64,000 bases of DNA from Dioscorea cayenensis subsp. rotundata (GCF_009730915.1 NC_052489.1:29133916-29197915); one strand, 5' to 3'. Counted from the stretch's first letter, positions 32,995 to 46,831 are shown. Translations and numbers: made by a program. The notes: generated by a model not told the origin, from the sequence alone.

Positions 32995-35900
32995 ATGCCG
33001 ACGCTGGCGCCGGCCACTTCCCGCATCTGTCCTTCCATTCAGGTGTTTGTCTCTGCACTGTCTGTTGTTCTAATTGTTTAGTTTTTATTGTTTGATTGAA
33101 GTTGAATTTTGTAGATTGTTTTGCATTGTGAAATAAAATTGTGTTTTTGATGGTTGGGGGTGGTTTAATTGGGCAGGAAACCAAAGGTTTGCAGAAGGAT
33201 TTGGTGGATGATTTGCTTCTTGCGAGGTTACTCAAGAATAAAATCTTGAGCTTTCGGGACATTCTTGATCTGCCTCCTTGGCATGGATCATCTGCATTTC
33301 ATGAGGTATTTGTTTCATTAGTTTATGTATTTCAGTGGATGTGATGTGTTTATTTGAAGTTTCATGTACTTAATATTCATGAATTGAGATTTTTGCTGCA
33401 ATATTAGGTTCCATGGAAAACCTGTCATCCAATACAAGATGATGCTTGTCTTATTTTTCTTTTCATGCCTTTTCATTACTCCACTGCCTTTGAATATTTT
33501 TTTCATCCAATAAATTTATATTTTTGACTAATCTAGGAAGAGACTAGGGCTAGTTACCTGCAATAGTTATATGCCTCAGATCTTTGCAGCATATTTGAAG
33601 TATAAACTCAGGGAATGAGAATTAGGCTGAAAATGTCCTTTTTCTGTCACTCCTCTGTTTCCAAATGTTTTTTCCCTAGTTGTAAGGTTTCTAATATTTG
33701 ATAGTTTTTGATCGAATCTGCAACAATTTCTTTCTCTTAGATGTTGATGATGCATGTTCTGTAAAATTTGTATGATACTAATTTTCTTCACTTTTTTTTG
33801 TTAATCCAACATGACTTAAATAACACCACCAAAAATGGCCTAACATTTTGTTCAATTGTAGTTAATCAAAGATACATTAGAAGGCATGCAGAAGTTGTAC
33901 CCGAAGTGCTCATCGTGTGTGGATACCTCACGAGTGGATCATAATTCTATATATCAGGTTTAATGATATCTCCACAGAAAAGAAAAGCATATATAATGCC
34001 AATAGTATAGTTGAGATTACCAGAGATTTGGCTGATTCTGAAATATGATGTATCACAGTTATTGGCCCAGTTTTACCAAGCTCTGAAGCACGTTGGTGAA
34101 TTGTGGGCTAAAGATAGCAGCAAATCTGAGAAGCTAAAATTCGAGGATATTGACCTTGGAACTCTTAGTTTAGAACAGATTGGTATGTTTTCATTAGCTG
34201 AAGTTTTAGACAGTTCTGCATTGTAAAAAGATATTGCCTCACTTTTAATGATCAGTGTAGACAGACAGTGTAGTATTCTATTGCAGGTAAAAAGGTTCTT
34301 GAGAGGCTGGATTGTGCCAGTTCTCTAGCTAGAGAACTGTTTGATCTCATGGAGAAGGATGACTTTGCAAATGGCTCAGTTTCACAAAGTAAACCATCCG
34401 CTTATTTTGGTCCTCCACAAACATCAAACCTTACAGAAGTTACAGATGTTCCTTATATACGGCCTCTTCTTCAGCCGTTGAGACTCCGAGCCTTGGGAAA
34501 ATTGAAGCCCATGGATATCAAGCGCCTGTCTTTCCACATGAGTCCAACTTTCTCAGATCAAAACTCTCAACTGGCAAAAGGAGCAAACAGAAGAGATGAG
34601 CCAAAGCTAGATCATTCACAATCTAACCTGAAAAGTTGTAATGATGGTGATAAAGGAAGCACCTGTTCTGAAGGCAATGCATCTGGCTTTCCTAGTGTAT
34701 TTTCGACAAATTCATCATCAAGCTCACCTCTGTCACCACCATCTATGCAAGTGAGATAATTACACATGGCATTGAGGCAACACATTATTGCTGAATCTTG
34801 CTAACTCTTTCTTCTTTGCAGCTAAGTGCTCCACCATTACTTCAAGCTCCTCCAACACCACCATCCTCACCTATGACCCCATCATGTATGCTGCTCAAAG
34901 AAAGATCCATGTCCATGAAGCTATCATTTGATTTACCGATAATTGTGGAGCCGGCTCTGGATTCTGTGACCAAACATGCTGGCAATGTTAATGGTGGCAG
35001 TGAACCCTCTGAGGCTTCAATGCTCAGCTCACCCTCAATGTATTTCACTATGACACAGTCAGAGACTCCAAAGCTTGACACCTCCACCACTCTACTACCT
35101 CCACCATCCAAACCTCAATTGGCACCACCCGCTCCTCCACCCCCTCCAATAAAGGGTGATGTGCCTTCGCCCCCACCAACACCGACAACACCATTGCCAT
35201 CATCGGTGCCACCACCTCCAATGGCATCTCCAAAAGGATTTGCACCACCACCTCCTCCTCCTATTGGTGTAGCAAAAGCACTGCGTGCAAAGAAGGCCAA
35301 TACCAAATTGAAAAGGTCAACTACAATGGGAACTTTGTATAGACTTCTCAAGGGAAAGGTGGAAGGGTCTAGCCTGGATGGTAAAACATCTAATGCCAAA
35401 AAAAGCCAGGTTGGAGCTAGCTCTGGTGCCAACAAGGGACAAGGAATGGCTGATGCATTGGCAGAGATGACCAAAAGGTATTGCCTCCATTCATGACACA
35501 ACTTCTTTTGTCGTACAGAAATATTTGTTATGTTGCTAATTGTTTTTTCTTGTATATTTTCATTTTTGGAGTATTTTGTTAGATCAGCTTACTTCCGGCA
35601 AATTGAAGAAGATGTTGAAAAGCATTCAATGTCTATCATGGAGATGAAATCAGCTATCGAATCATTTAAAACAAAGGACATGCTTGAGCTTGTAAACTTT
35701 CGCCAAGATATAGAAAAGCGTCTTGAATGTCTGGCAGATGAAACACAGGTCACACCTCAACATGGTGTTGATTTATATCTTGTTCAAGGAATATATTTGC
35801 CTCTTCTTCTAGCTAATAAAGTTGGAATCTCTTTCAATGCAGGTCTTGGCTAGGTTTGATAGCTTCCCTTATAAGAAATTAGAGACTGTTAGAATGGCAA

Positions 35901-36974
35901 GTGCCTTGTTTCTGAAATTGGAGGCGATAGTCACGAATCTAAAGAACTGGAAGATGGTGGGTCCTATTTCTCAGCAGCTTGACAAAGTTGAGAGCTACTT
36001 TAATAAGGTAATTGTTCAGACTGAGACTTGGAGAACACTTGTTTGTGTGAGATTAGACATAAACTTATCTCATGTCAACTCTAGATGAAGGAAGAAGTGG
36101 ATGCCATTGAGCGTGGTAGAGAAGAAGAATCAAAAGTATTCCTAGCTAACAACATTGAGTTTGACTTTGGTGTTCTCATAAGAATCAAAGAACTAATGGT
36201 TGATTTATCTTCAAGTTGTGTCGAAATGGTGCTCAAGGTATACAAAAAAATTTTATATTCCCTTTTATGCCTTGTCATAATGCTTGCTCCGATGGCTGTT
36301 GCTTTCTTATACATGAAATGGTTAGTGGAGTTGACCATAACAATTTCGAATAACTTGTAGAAATCCACCCACTTACCTTTTTTTTTGTACAATTTGATCA
36401 CAACTCTTTCATTCTGTTGTGAACTTTGATATGTGTCTGAAAGAAACTGGATTATTTTGTTGTAATACATTAAAACTGGAGGGAAATATTTAAGACAATC
36501 ATGATTCTAGAGACTAACATCTGAAAAACAATATTAAAGACAACAACCACGATTCTAGAATCTGGAGCAAAGAAATTTCTCAATGAAAATATGACAACTT
36601 GTTAGAGTTCCTATAATTAGTCAAATGACTATATATTTGCTGAGTGCAAGTGGAAAGGTGATTTACACTTGTCATATACGGTGAAGGAAAGTGTTTTAGG
36701 AATCTATACAGAACAAATCATGTATAGTACAGGCATTTATTCTTCTAATATTAGTTCTGCTGATTTCTCTTAAAATCACTCATCATCTCAGGAGAACAAG
36801 GAAGCAAAAGACATGATTGTTACCAGGTCCAAGTCTAATGGCCTGTCAAAGGTCTTATGGAGGGCATTTCAACTAGCATTTCGGGTCTACAATTTTGCCG
36901 GCGGGCAAGATGATCGAGCAGACAGACTGACAACTGAATTAGCTCATGAAATTGAGACTTGTCCTCTTTTCTGA
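32995..36974 (+). CDS. Proline-rich protein, At4g04980-like
   Basis: Ten exons give 727 codons: 32995-33042, 33177-33305, 33862-33957, 34059-34182, 34287-34750, 34822-35477, 35583-35748, 35843-36007, 36085-36237 and 36792-36974, all GT-AG with agreeing phases. An in-frame TGA precedes the ATG. The N-terminal part has LLARLLKNKILSFRDILDLPP, then a helical stretch to about residue 200. A Ser/Pro-rich middle follows, with runs of six prolines and fewer at about 375-440. A basic helix (KALRAKKANTKLKRS) comes next, then a long helical C-terminal half with coiled-coil character (SAYFRQIEEDVEKH, LKNWKMVGPISQQLDKVESY). Layout and motifs resemble the uncharacterised plant protein At4g04980 and its hydroxyproline-rich relatives. 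The order of polyproline then helices recalls actin-related formin-like proteins, but no FH2 domain is present. The function is unknown. Confidence 0.85.
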
Positions 36975-37842
36975 TCTCTGCAGTTGGAACAAATTCTCTG
37001 TGATTGATTACCTTAGTCCACAATAATCATATCACCATTGTGGTTATGATGAGTAATATTTTTTATCTGACTTGATCTGTGGTAAACAAAGATTCATATT
37101 GCCTGCTCCAAGGACAATAATTTATAGTTCTACGTGCTTTTAGTTTAACATCATGCAGCAGTTTTGATATAAATAATTTTGTGTTTTTTTTTTCCAAACC
37201 TTTGAAATGGTAGGTGCTCCTTTTTTTTTTTTATAAATTATGTTTGTTAGTTTCGTAGATGATGTCATTGGATTGTGTATGCAGTATCTAATAGAAAAGA
37301 AACATAAGCAACGCATGGAGTTGAATATGATGTAGTGAATTTTCGAGAATGTGAGTGAGAAAGATGGAAAACATTTTTCAAAATCATCTTTAAATATATC
37401 TTTTAAACATTGTTTGGTTTTGTGTCCATACAAAATTTATTTATTTATTTAGGTGGTTGATGGGAACAACCTGAACTCAAATTAAATGATGATAAATAAA
37501 TATTAATTTTATTTCTTATAGGGAAACATTGTGTTATAATTAATTATCAATTCACACAAAAACCAGATATATTTTACTCTCAAAATATTACTTTATACTT
37601 TATATAATCTTAGGAAAAAGCTAATGTTAGTAGAATAAAATTTACCATCCCCACATGCACTCCTCCAACTCCGTATAATAAATGATAAGAAACCTTAAAA
37701 TGCATATTTTATACACACTTTCATATTATCATGACTTTATTATTATTAATATTAGACTGAAACCATGTTATAAAAGTCTTTTTTTTTTCTGAACATAATT
37801 ACATTCTATATAAAAATAAAATATACATGGCTATATATGCAA
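36975..37842. other. Intergenic 3' flank
   Basis: 3' UTR of the proline-rich gene followed by AT-rich sequence up to the LINE tail. No gene is seen. Confidence 0.5.
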
Positions 37843-38228
37843 TTTTTTTTAATAAGGTAAATAAACCACAAATTTATTAAAAAAAAAACAGGGGATACAG
37901 AGTACAAAAAGTAGAGACGACAAATAAAACTAATAAAGTAGAAAACTGTAATCCTCACAAAAAATGAGGAGAACATTGAACAGACAAAGCATAAAAACGT
38001 AGAAAAAAAGATAGGGAGAAACTGGTGCCGGCGAAGTCAACCATCTGAAAACACAGGCCTGCTCAGTGACAAAAGAGACGGATTACTCCTGAGTCGAGTT
38101 GGGCGTCATATCACCGGTGAAGTCAGTGGATCTGGAACTCAGAAAATTTAAGAAACGCTTAATCTTCTAAGTAACCTTTGTAGGTTCCTGCTGGTGAGAT
38201 TCCGAATCTGCAGAAATCCAAGAAAGAA
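37843..38228 (-). mobile_element. 5'-truncated LINE tail with target duplication
   Basis: The 12-bp sequence CTATATATGCAA occurs at 37831-37842 and 38229-38240. Just inside the left copy a T-run (37843-37850) marks the poly(A) end of a minus-strand insertion. The 386-bp body matches the 3' part of the longer LINE fragment at 44385-45480 (for example GGCGAAGTCAACCATCTG and ACACAGGCCTGCTCAGT). Poly(A), target duplication and 5' truncation are the marks of target-primed reverse transcription. Only non-coding 3' sequence remains. Confidence 0.85.
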
Positions 38229-38551
38229 CTATATATGCAAATTTCTAACACAAAAGAGAACTACAAGTATCTTGTAAAATGCAATTACTCAATTTTGCAG
38301 GGTCATTTATGCAATTTCCCACCTCACTGCTATTTAAGGATTCTCACAAACGCGACCCTTGACGCCCAAGACATCTCGCAGGGGTTTAGCGAGAGCCGCA
38401 GCGAGACCTCTACTCTTCCTCTTCGTCTTCGTCTTCGCTTCCCCATTTCATCGATCTCCTTCGCAGCGGACGGCCAATGGAACCAGCACCAAAATGTCTT
38501 TGCCGCGATCCTGATTCTTATTACCTTCAACGATCTCCGATGATAATTTCG

Positions 38552-41500
38552 ATGGACCTTCAGCCTAACCCAATCGATCCCCAGCCAGAACGCTCCAGAA
38601 TTGTAAGGTCTATTTTTCATCCTCTTTGATTTTCGGCGTGGATTGTTGAACTTTTTTATTTGCGGAGTTTTGTTCCATGGAGGTTCATGCATTTTGTTTT
38701 CTTATTAAACTCATACTTGAAACGAGGATCCAAGATTGTCTGTGTGTCCGTATGATTTGTTTTGTTTTAGATCTGTGGTTTGTTCTTGCTGAATTGCATC
38801 CACCGGATCATTGATTTTTTTACTTTTTTTTTTTTTTATTAAATATAAACCACAAGTTTGAAAAGTTTTTTTTTTTAATATAAATTAAGAATGAAAAAAT
38901 TTTAAAAAAAAGTTTTAATGGTAAAGCTACCATCATTGCAATAGCCGCATAATCAAGTTAATTATTTGATTCTAATGTTGGAAGTCAAAAGGTCAATATA
39001 CCCTTCTAATATGTGGTCAAGGTTTGATCATAAATTTATCTACATTGTAAAAAAAAAATTTATAGTAAAAATATATGGAGGAGATGAGTAATATGATGGC
39101 TTACAAGATAATTTTTAATTTAATTATTTGAGTTAAATTATTTAGTGTTTATTTTGTGATTCAGACATGCATATATTATGGTGGCCGTTGTCATTATTTT
39201 GAAGTGCTGCTCTTCTTAAAGAAATATCATGAGAAGGGTCTTGTTTTATGCATGTTTTTTTTTTTTTTGAATAATAGACGACAAACGCCCTTTTTATATG
39301 AATATAAACAGTACTAAACAGTACTGGTACCCGGATGTACAATATGTACAGTATGAGAATATTATAAGAATCCTGGGTGAACAGTATATGAACAGTAAAA
39401 CAGTACTGCCGGGGGAGGGATTTGAACCCATGACCTCCCCCTTATACTTTGGTGTCATACCATTGGGCTATCCAATGGTTGACATGCATGGTTTTTTTTC
39501 CTTTTTGAGATTTGAACTGAAATGGCAGGTGTAATATATTAATTTTGAGTTAGTTATATCATTACACTGTGTTTATCTTATAGTTCACTAATATTTGTTA
39601 AATATGGTGTGGGTATTCTTTAGAGTATTTTCTTAGAGGAGCTTCTTTTAGATATTTGTCCAAAATTTTTAAATAAAAGTATTTATGATCTTGCTTTTTT
39701 TTATATAAAATATTACCTACAATTTAATTTAGCATCCATTTTTGTTTTTTTTTTCCAAACTATTTAAATGTAAATAAGAAAAGGAGCTTCTTATAGGATT
39801 TTTATCAGACATAGGAATAAATAATTTGAACAACTTACTAATAAAAGGTCTTACCCTAGAAAATATTGTTACATGATAAGTATGACAAAATTTAAAAGAA
39901 TGGCTTTTTTTTAGGAAATTTTATGAAGATCACTTGTATTGCTTGGATATTAATGAACTCAAACATAAATGTTGTATAATGATAGTACAGTTTAAATTAA
40001 TATTAAAAATTTAAAACTTATATAACAACACACTAATTTAAAAATAACTAGTGTGGTGCCCCCTTATAATATTTCCTAAGAAGAGTTTCTCTTCAAAATT
40101 TTGCCTAAAATTGGAGTAACACTCATCGCAATCTTGACCACACATATCACTCTAGCATTTATGAAAGAGATTTATTACAATTTTTCTTAAGAGCTATTTG
40201 AACAAATATTTTAAATGAGCTCCTTTTAAAGCTATTTTTTTAGTATGGACCCACCTCATTATTATCCGGGAGTAGGTTTTAGAATATTTATCCGCTGAAA
40301 AAAAAAAGTAGAATAACCACTATTTTTATAGTGGAATATTATGAAAATAGTGAATGGATAATCTCTGGATCAATAATACTATTGTAATAGTGTGCCTACA
40401 CTATAGAACATTACATAAATACTATAATAGTACTATTTATTTATTTTTATAGGTCTTCTGTTTGAGGTTATCATTCTGCCATGAAAGATATCATTCTACT
40501 CTTTCATGGCAGGGGGATTTATTAGAATTTATCAACTTGGTTTGGTTTCTAGTTTCTAGACTCCCACATGTAACACTCTAATCATCTCATGTGACGTTTG
40601 TTCGAATTAATAAATTTTTTGAGAGTTATTAAGTCATCGTAATTAATAGACCACTATATTTGTATGTTTATTGACACACCCCTTAGAGGCAGCGCTGGTT
40701 ACCTTTGTATAAAAAAAAATGTTTCTTATATAAAATATTATATAAAGAGAATCACCATTTCATACATTTACTATTTTGAGACCAGTAAACTTCAAGATAG
40801 ATATTTTTCTAAAATAACTTGTTTAAGGAGTGGTGGACCCCTCATCACAATATTTTCGATTTTTTTTTTTGCTCATATTTTGACGAATGGACTTGTTACC
40901 TGTCCTTCTAGTTCACTTATAACATGGTTTCTTGACAGGTGAACATTTGTAGATAATCTGCACAGGGCTTATGAAAACAGATCTTTAAAGGGAGTTCAAA
41001 TCTTAGGATTCTATGCCCACTTTGAACTGAAATTCTGATTTGATTAAAATCTGACCCGCTGTTTTTGAGGAAAAGGACTTTAAGGGAGGAAACATAGAGT
41101 GAGGGTGATTGACAAATTTAAATTTGTTATGAAAAGCAGAGTCAAGAAGAACTCCTTCTAATGTATTAATCGAGAACCATTCAACATGTATGAGTAATTC
41201 CAAGGTTTCTATTATAATAATAACAGTCAAAACTTTATCATATTTAACTTATACAGCACAAAAGGGATTCTATACATGTAGGTGGTACAATTTTTTACAT
41301 TTTTCCTTTTCAGTTATTTAATTCATGTTACAAATCATCATGATTCTGCTGCAGAAGGAAATGAGGATGTGTAATTTATTAGCTACTATTTTGCAGTGAT
41401 GGCAAGATATGATTGGCATCTTTTCAAGGATGTGCTTTTGTTTGAATTTTGATTGGCAAGTTCTAATTGGCTGAATTGGTAGTTGTTATCCAGAAATAGA

Positions 41501-43668
41501 AGAGGTCTATACGAATTTCCATGGATATAAGGTTGCAAAATGGAAGAAACCCATCCTTGCATGTCTTAACCTAAATTTGTTCTTACAGTTGTATCTGCTT
41601 TGTAATTATTACTTGATATTTTAGGTTTCAGATCAACTGGATACTGCTTGCGTTGGCTGGTTTTCTATTATAGGCTGACTGAACTTGTACGTTTTTTTTA
41701 ATTTTAACTGGCTACATGATGAATTTCATTTGCAGGCATAAATGCTCTGCATGCTACAAGCAGTACAAGAAGAAGGAACATCTTGTTGAACATATGAGGG
41801 TGTCTTATCACTCTTTTCACCAGCCGAAGTGTGATGTCTGTAAAAAGCACTGCATATCTTTTGAATCAGTGAGAGAACATCTTAAAGGTGACTGTCTTTT
41901 TTAAAATTTTTAAACACAGAGTTGATAGGGAATGTGAGTTTTGTGATCTACGTGAGTCACTCATCATAAAAAGATTTGATTGATGATATGCTACAGCTTT
42001 AGTGGGAGCACAGAAGCCTGGTTTAAATGGTTTTGATTTAAATTATCCATAAACATTTGACATGAACTCATTGAAATGCATGAATTGTTTCATACATATT
42101 GATGGCACTTATTTTCTATCTGGTTCTGATTACTTTGCATGAAAGGTCCCCTGCCAAAGGAAAGTTGCGCGAAGACATTTTCCTCTCTCGGCTGTGATCT
42201 GTGCTTGAAAGTCTTTGATGACACTGACGTTCTCAGTGCACATGAAAGCTCATGTCGCCTGGATCCTGCTATCATCCCTGTGAGTAAATTCATATTTTCA
42301 GTCAAACTCTTGCCTGTTCTCCTTTTGTTATTACGACTTCCATGACATTCTGTTTGAAGATTTCTTATATTTAATCATTTTCTTCTCAAAGGAAATTCCT
42401 GCAATGCTTTCTTTGGAAACATGTGATATGGAAGTCTCTAGTTCAACTGTGGCAGATGCTAATGAGCAAGGTCCTGAAGTGGTTGCTCTAGATTGCGAGA
42501 TGGTAGGTGGTGGAAGTGATGGGACCTTGGACCTTTGTGCCAGAGTCTGCCTCATTGGTGAAAATGAAAATGTGATATTCCATTCATATTGCAAGCCCCT
42601 GATTCCTGTTACTAATTACAGGTACTCTTTTTTGTGGCGACTGGAAGTATTTGTCAATAACTATGTGTTTTGTAAAATTTTCACTTATTAAACTTGTATT
42701 GAACTTTCTTCTAGATATGAAATAACAGGGATAACTGAAGAAAATTTGATCAATGCTCCTCCACTCAAGCAAGTAAGATCCAGAATTGAAGAGATACTGT
42801 ACAATGGAGAAACACCATGGAGAGCTCGTATCTTAGGCGGGAGAGGCAGGATTCTTGTGGGTCATGATTTAGAGCATGATTTATGGTGCTTGGACATGTA
42901 TTATCCTAGCCACTTAATAAGGTGATGACACTTTCTTTAAAGCAGGACATTCACTTAAGTTGTTCATCTTTGAAGTTGGTCATGAACATGTATAGCTCTT
43001 TTTTTTATCTGTTTTTATTACTCAGGGATACAGCACAATATCGACCTTTGATGAGAACAAATTTGATCCCCCATTCACTGAAGTATCTCACAAAGACCTA
43101 CTTAGGGTAAGTGATCTTTCAATAAAACTCTGTTTAGAAAAATGTTTGGTTTGCCATTTCTTGCATTTTTCTTCAGGTCTTTCGTTGCATAGCTTACTTA
43201 ATATGTCTGTTAATCTGAAGCATCAAACAGTCTTCTGAATACTCTAGTGTAGTATTTGTTGTTCTTGAACATATTAGTGAACTAAGTCTTGAATTGTAAG
43301 ACATGACATGGACCAATCATATAGTTTGTGTGGGCAGTGAAAATACTACCCATCCGTATGAAGTTATATGCAGTCAAATTCATGAGAGAGATGTTTCTTG
43401 CAGGTATGAGATACAAACCGGCATACACCATCCGTATGAAGATTGTGTTGCTGCACTGAGGATCTATAAGAAAATGCGATCTCTGTCTCATCCAAACTTT
43501 TCATTGCCGAATCATCGCAAAGACTTTCTTGATGCTAACAGTAGTAATTCATTTGATTTTTTAACTAAGAGGGAACTTATGAACTTGTCTCCTGATGCTT
43601 TGTTGGAGATGTCACTTCCTAATTACAAGTGCTGGTGTTTGGATGCAAAAAATCCCATGAACTCTTAA
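38552..43668 (+). CDS. C2H2-type DEDDh exonuclease (At3g27970/REXO4-like)
   Basis: Seven exons give 374 codons: 38552-38607, 41736-41887, 42146-42279, 42392-42621, 42715-42921, 43026-43106 and 43404-43668. The exon 1 donor is AAG/GTCT; this is the only nearby one that keeps the frame (RIVRHKC). The N-terminus has a C2H2 finger (Cys22, Cys25, His38, His44) and further Cys/His pairs at 51-77 and in exon 3. The RNase T-like exonuclease domain follows: Exo I as ALDCEMVGGGSDG (Asp148, Glu150), Exo II as GHDLEHDL and Exo III as HHPYEDC (His295, Asp300). This is the DEDDh set of metal-binding catalytic residues. Animal and yeast REXO4/Rex4 relatives act on RNA in the nucleus, including rRNA processing; the plant substrate is not known. 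An in-frame ATG at 38540 would add four residues. Intron 1 is 3.1 kb and holds a SINE. Confidence 0.9.
39255..39483 (-). mobile_element. tRNA-derived SINE in exonuclease intron 1
   Basis: On the minus strand a tRNA-like head carries an A box (GATAGCCCAATGG, about 39472-39460) and a B box (GGTTCAAATCCC, about 39428-39417). A body with repeated CAGTA/ACTGTT motifs follows, then an A-tail (T-run 39255-39268 on the plus strand). ATGCATG flanks both ends (39248-39254 and 39484-39490) as the target duplication. The size, 229 bp, is normal for a plant SINE. A related shorter copy is at 46733-46833. Confidence 0.85.
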
Positions 43669-44384
43669 TATTTCACTGCAATGACTGCATCCTTTTCTTG
43701 CTGAAAAGTTTGGCACTGGAAGGTGTTCATACCAAAAAGGTCAAAATCTTTGAAAAGTATGTGGGTTTTTTTTTAAATAGCTCAAGGACATAGTCCTGTG
43801 TTGTACCATAATATGAGGATTAGCACTGTCCAAATGGGAATTTTGGCAATGCCACCTTCAATAGCTCTTCTATTTATTTACTGAAATTATGTTCTCACAG
43901 GCTCAGAATGATGGTTTTCTTTGATGAAATCAAAGAGAAGAACTCCTCCCATATATGTTGTATGATTGTTGCATATTTATGGGCCAATAATGGGCTATCT
44001 TTATAGCTATTCTATTGTCAATGTTCTTGATATGAACTTTTTTTTATATATATATATATATCTGAACTATGAATAATTGAACATGTTGTTTCTTTGTTAT
44101 AATTATGCATAATTGAATTTCAATTGCTACTTTTTTTGGGATATCAATTGAGTCTCTCTATCTCTCATTTCAGTTAGTTTTCCATCATGAGAGATGAATG
44201 TTTCTTTGACTTATCATAATCCATGTTCATTCTTATGTGATGTTCAAAATGGACATTTGACCTACCTTGCTGCACATGTTGGAAAAGATGGTGCCATTTT
44301 TCATTTTGGTTAACTCATAACTTCACGACACTGTATTCTTTTTATCCATTTTATTTTAATCAATTGTGATTTATCTCTGTTTTT
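43669..44384. other. Intergenic, exonuclease 3' flank
   Basis: 3' UTR of the exonuclease gene followed by AT-rich DNA with a TA run at 44045-44061. No gene is seen. Confidence 0.5.
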
Positions 44385-45480
44385 AAATAAAAAATAATTA
44401 CTCACAATATTTGTGTGCAAAAGCAATCAGAGAATAACAAAGTACAATAAAGAAAATACACCGAATAGAAGAACAACAATAAAAACAGAACTGACAGAAA
44501 ACACAAATGAAAAAGGAGGGAAAAGATAACAAGCTGAGTCGGCGAAGTCAACCATCTGGAGACACAGGCCTGCTCAGTAACCAAAGCATCAAATTACTCC
44601 TGATCTATGGTGTGCGCCACATCGCTTATAAAATCTGTGGATCTAGAACTCAGGAAGTTGAAGGAACGCTTGATCATCTGAGAATCTTCTATAAATTCCT
44701 ACTGATGAGACTCCGAATCTGCTGAAATCCAAGAAAAAAGTATATTAGTTGTCTTATAAAGAATTGAAAATAGAGGTGAACAGTTTTGATTAAAAATATG
44801 ATTGTTGCGTTCCAACCAAATATTTTAGAAGATGGCTCTAGAACAGAGATAACAAAAGTTCCTGAAAATAGGATTTAAAGAGGGGATCCAATTGGTCAAG
44901 ATATTGGAAATAGAGGATGGAAGAGTTTCAAAATCAAATAAACGTCTGAAAAAGGACCAAATTCGCTTTGAAAAGACGCAATCTAGGAAAAGGTAGTCCA
45001 CTGTTTCTGAATTATTATGGCATAGAATACATGTGTCAGTGGCATTTGGATTGCAACCTTTTTTGAAAAGATCTTCTAGAGTAAGAATTTTGTTTTTCCA
45101 GGCAAGCCAACATAATAAAGTAATTTTGCTAGGAGATTTAGTCTTCCAGAATTTGGAATAAAGTTGACTGCGAAGTCCTCCATCAATTAGAAGGATTTGA
45201 CAGAGAAGGTTCCATTTTTATCTAAAGACCAGGTGTAGGAATCCTCTTGATCATTTGCACAATCTGGTATAGAATTCAGAATTATGGCAAAATCATCAGC
45301 GGAGGCTATTCTGAATGGATTACCTTGGGAGTTAAGTAGATGAATGAATTGTCTTAAAGTAATCCAAGGACAAGAACAGTCCAGAAAAAGTGATTCCCAA
45401 ATGTCTTTGGGAGATTGACCCTCAAGCCATATGTTCTGTGTCACGCTCTTGTTTAGGTTGTTTTGATGCATTAATTCAAA
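44385..45480 (-). mobile_element. L1-type LINE, 3' fragment with zf-RVT region
   Basis: On the minus strand, from about 45471 inward, the frame reads SPKDIWESLFLDC, then YTWSLDKNGTFSVKSF. A frameshifted continuation (about 45150-44950) has SPSKITLLCWLAWKNKILT, LFKKGCNP and CILCHNNSETVDYLF, the zinc-binding zf-RVT motif found after the reverse transcriptase in plant LINEs. The last 330 bp match the LINE tail at 37843-38228. Reverse transcriptase and endonuclease are missing (5' truncation). No clear target duplication was found. Confidence 0.85.
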
Positions 45481-46533
45481 AACAAACTATATATTATTTA
45501 TAAGTTTTTTTACATAGGACAAACTAAACTTGCAGTGACAGACATACACACTCAAAAGAGAGCTCTTTGAAAACAAGGCTCTATCATGATGAGTATGCTT
45601 AACTTTTTCAAGCATCCTAACTTTTTGTGAGAGTGGAAAGTCAAACTTGCATCTTATCAAAGTAAAAAAGATAGGATTACAGTTGGGCTAAAAATAAAAG
45701 CCTTTAGGTTTAGGAGTTTTTTTTATGATAGAGGTTTTATCTATTGAAGATATAAAAATTAAAGTTATAAAATAAATAAATTATAACAGAATAATTATAA
45801 ATAAAAAACAAAATGAAATAAATTAATAATATAAAATAAGATCACGTAATTCACCCATGTTGGAGCTAAATAAAAGTTAATAGAAAAGAAAAAAAAAGAA
45901 ACACCAATGTCAAAGGCAAACCTCAACAGAAAGGGTACAAGAGACGCTTCTGCATGCACATAAAAAGAGAACATTTTTGAGCTTTTGGTCAGGCATCATG
46001 CCAACAAGTGGGACTGTGACTATTAACAAACATGCTTACATATGTTTGCTTCATTATCTTTTCCTTACCTTCCTTTGTTTTTTTTTTCTTTTATTTCTAT
46101 TAAATGTAAAGCTTTGAAAAAGTCATGGTACTAATTCATGTTAGGAGCACTTAATGCTAGAAAATCAAGAGAAAAGTCATTCCTAATCAGATCTTGATAC
46201 TAGGCATCAAAATCATGCATTAATGAATCTAGATTTAACATATTGCCTAACCATGGTGACTAATTAGCCTACCAATAAACAATTGTTAATTTATTAAAAA
46301 TCAAAGTTTAAAAATTAAACAAATTAGCATTATTCCCTTGTCATCAATCATTAGTCTCACCAAGCCAACGAAGTGCCACTAAAGCAACAGCTCCATGTTT
46401 TGTCCTCATGGACTCCACCTACCAACACTTACTACGTCTGGGTCCCACTTAATCCACTGGCCCACCTCCCACTATCCAGAGGATAAATAAAATATAAAAT
46501 ATAAAATATAAAATAAAATAAGAGTTTATCACT

Positions 46534-46567
<34 letters not shown>

Positions 46568-46732
46568 CACTTATGATCAATAATTATATGGTAACAAGTT
46601 ATGCAATGAAAAAGATTTGAATATCATAGCTTCGCTTTTATCCGTCATTGCTTGTAATATAATACAAGGCTAACATAAGGCTCCCCACACAAGCTCGCAT
46701 GATGCCTGGATAAATATGAATAATATATATAT
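45481..46732. other. AT-rich intergenic region with microsatellites
   Basis: AT-rich DNA with an ATAAA-type run at about 46485-46520 and a TA run at about 46537-46564. No gene can be supported. Confidence 0.5.
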
Positions 46733-46831
46733 ATATAGATGACAGTGCTTTTTTTATATGAATATATTGGATTTGAACCCATGACCTCCCCTTATATTTT
46801 GGTATCATACCATTGAGCTATCCAATGATTG

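Noticed and set aside
39417-39483. A tRNA gene on the minus strand
   Set aside because: A and B boxes are present, but the acceptor and anticodon stems do not fold as a tRNA. The unit has an A-tail and target duplications, so it is a SINE.
43340-43403. An extra exonuclease exon upstream of exon 7 (CATCCGTATGAAG repeated)
   Set aside because: The 13-base match to exon 7 is short; using it would break the frame, while the CAG acceptor at 43403 gives a perfect join.
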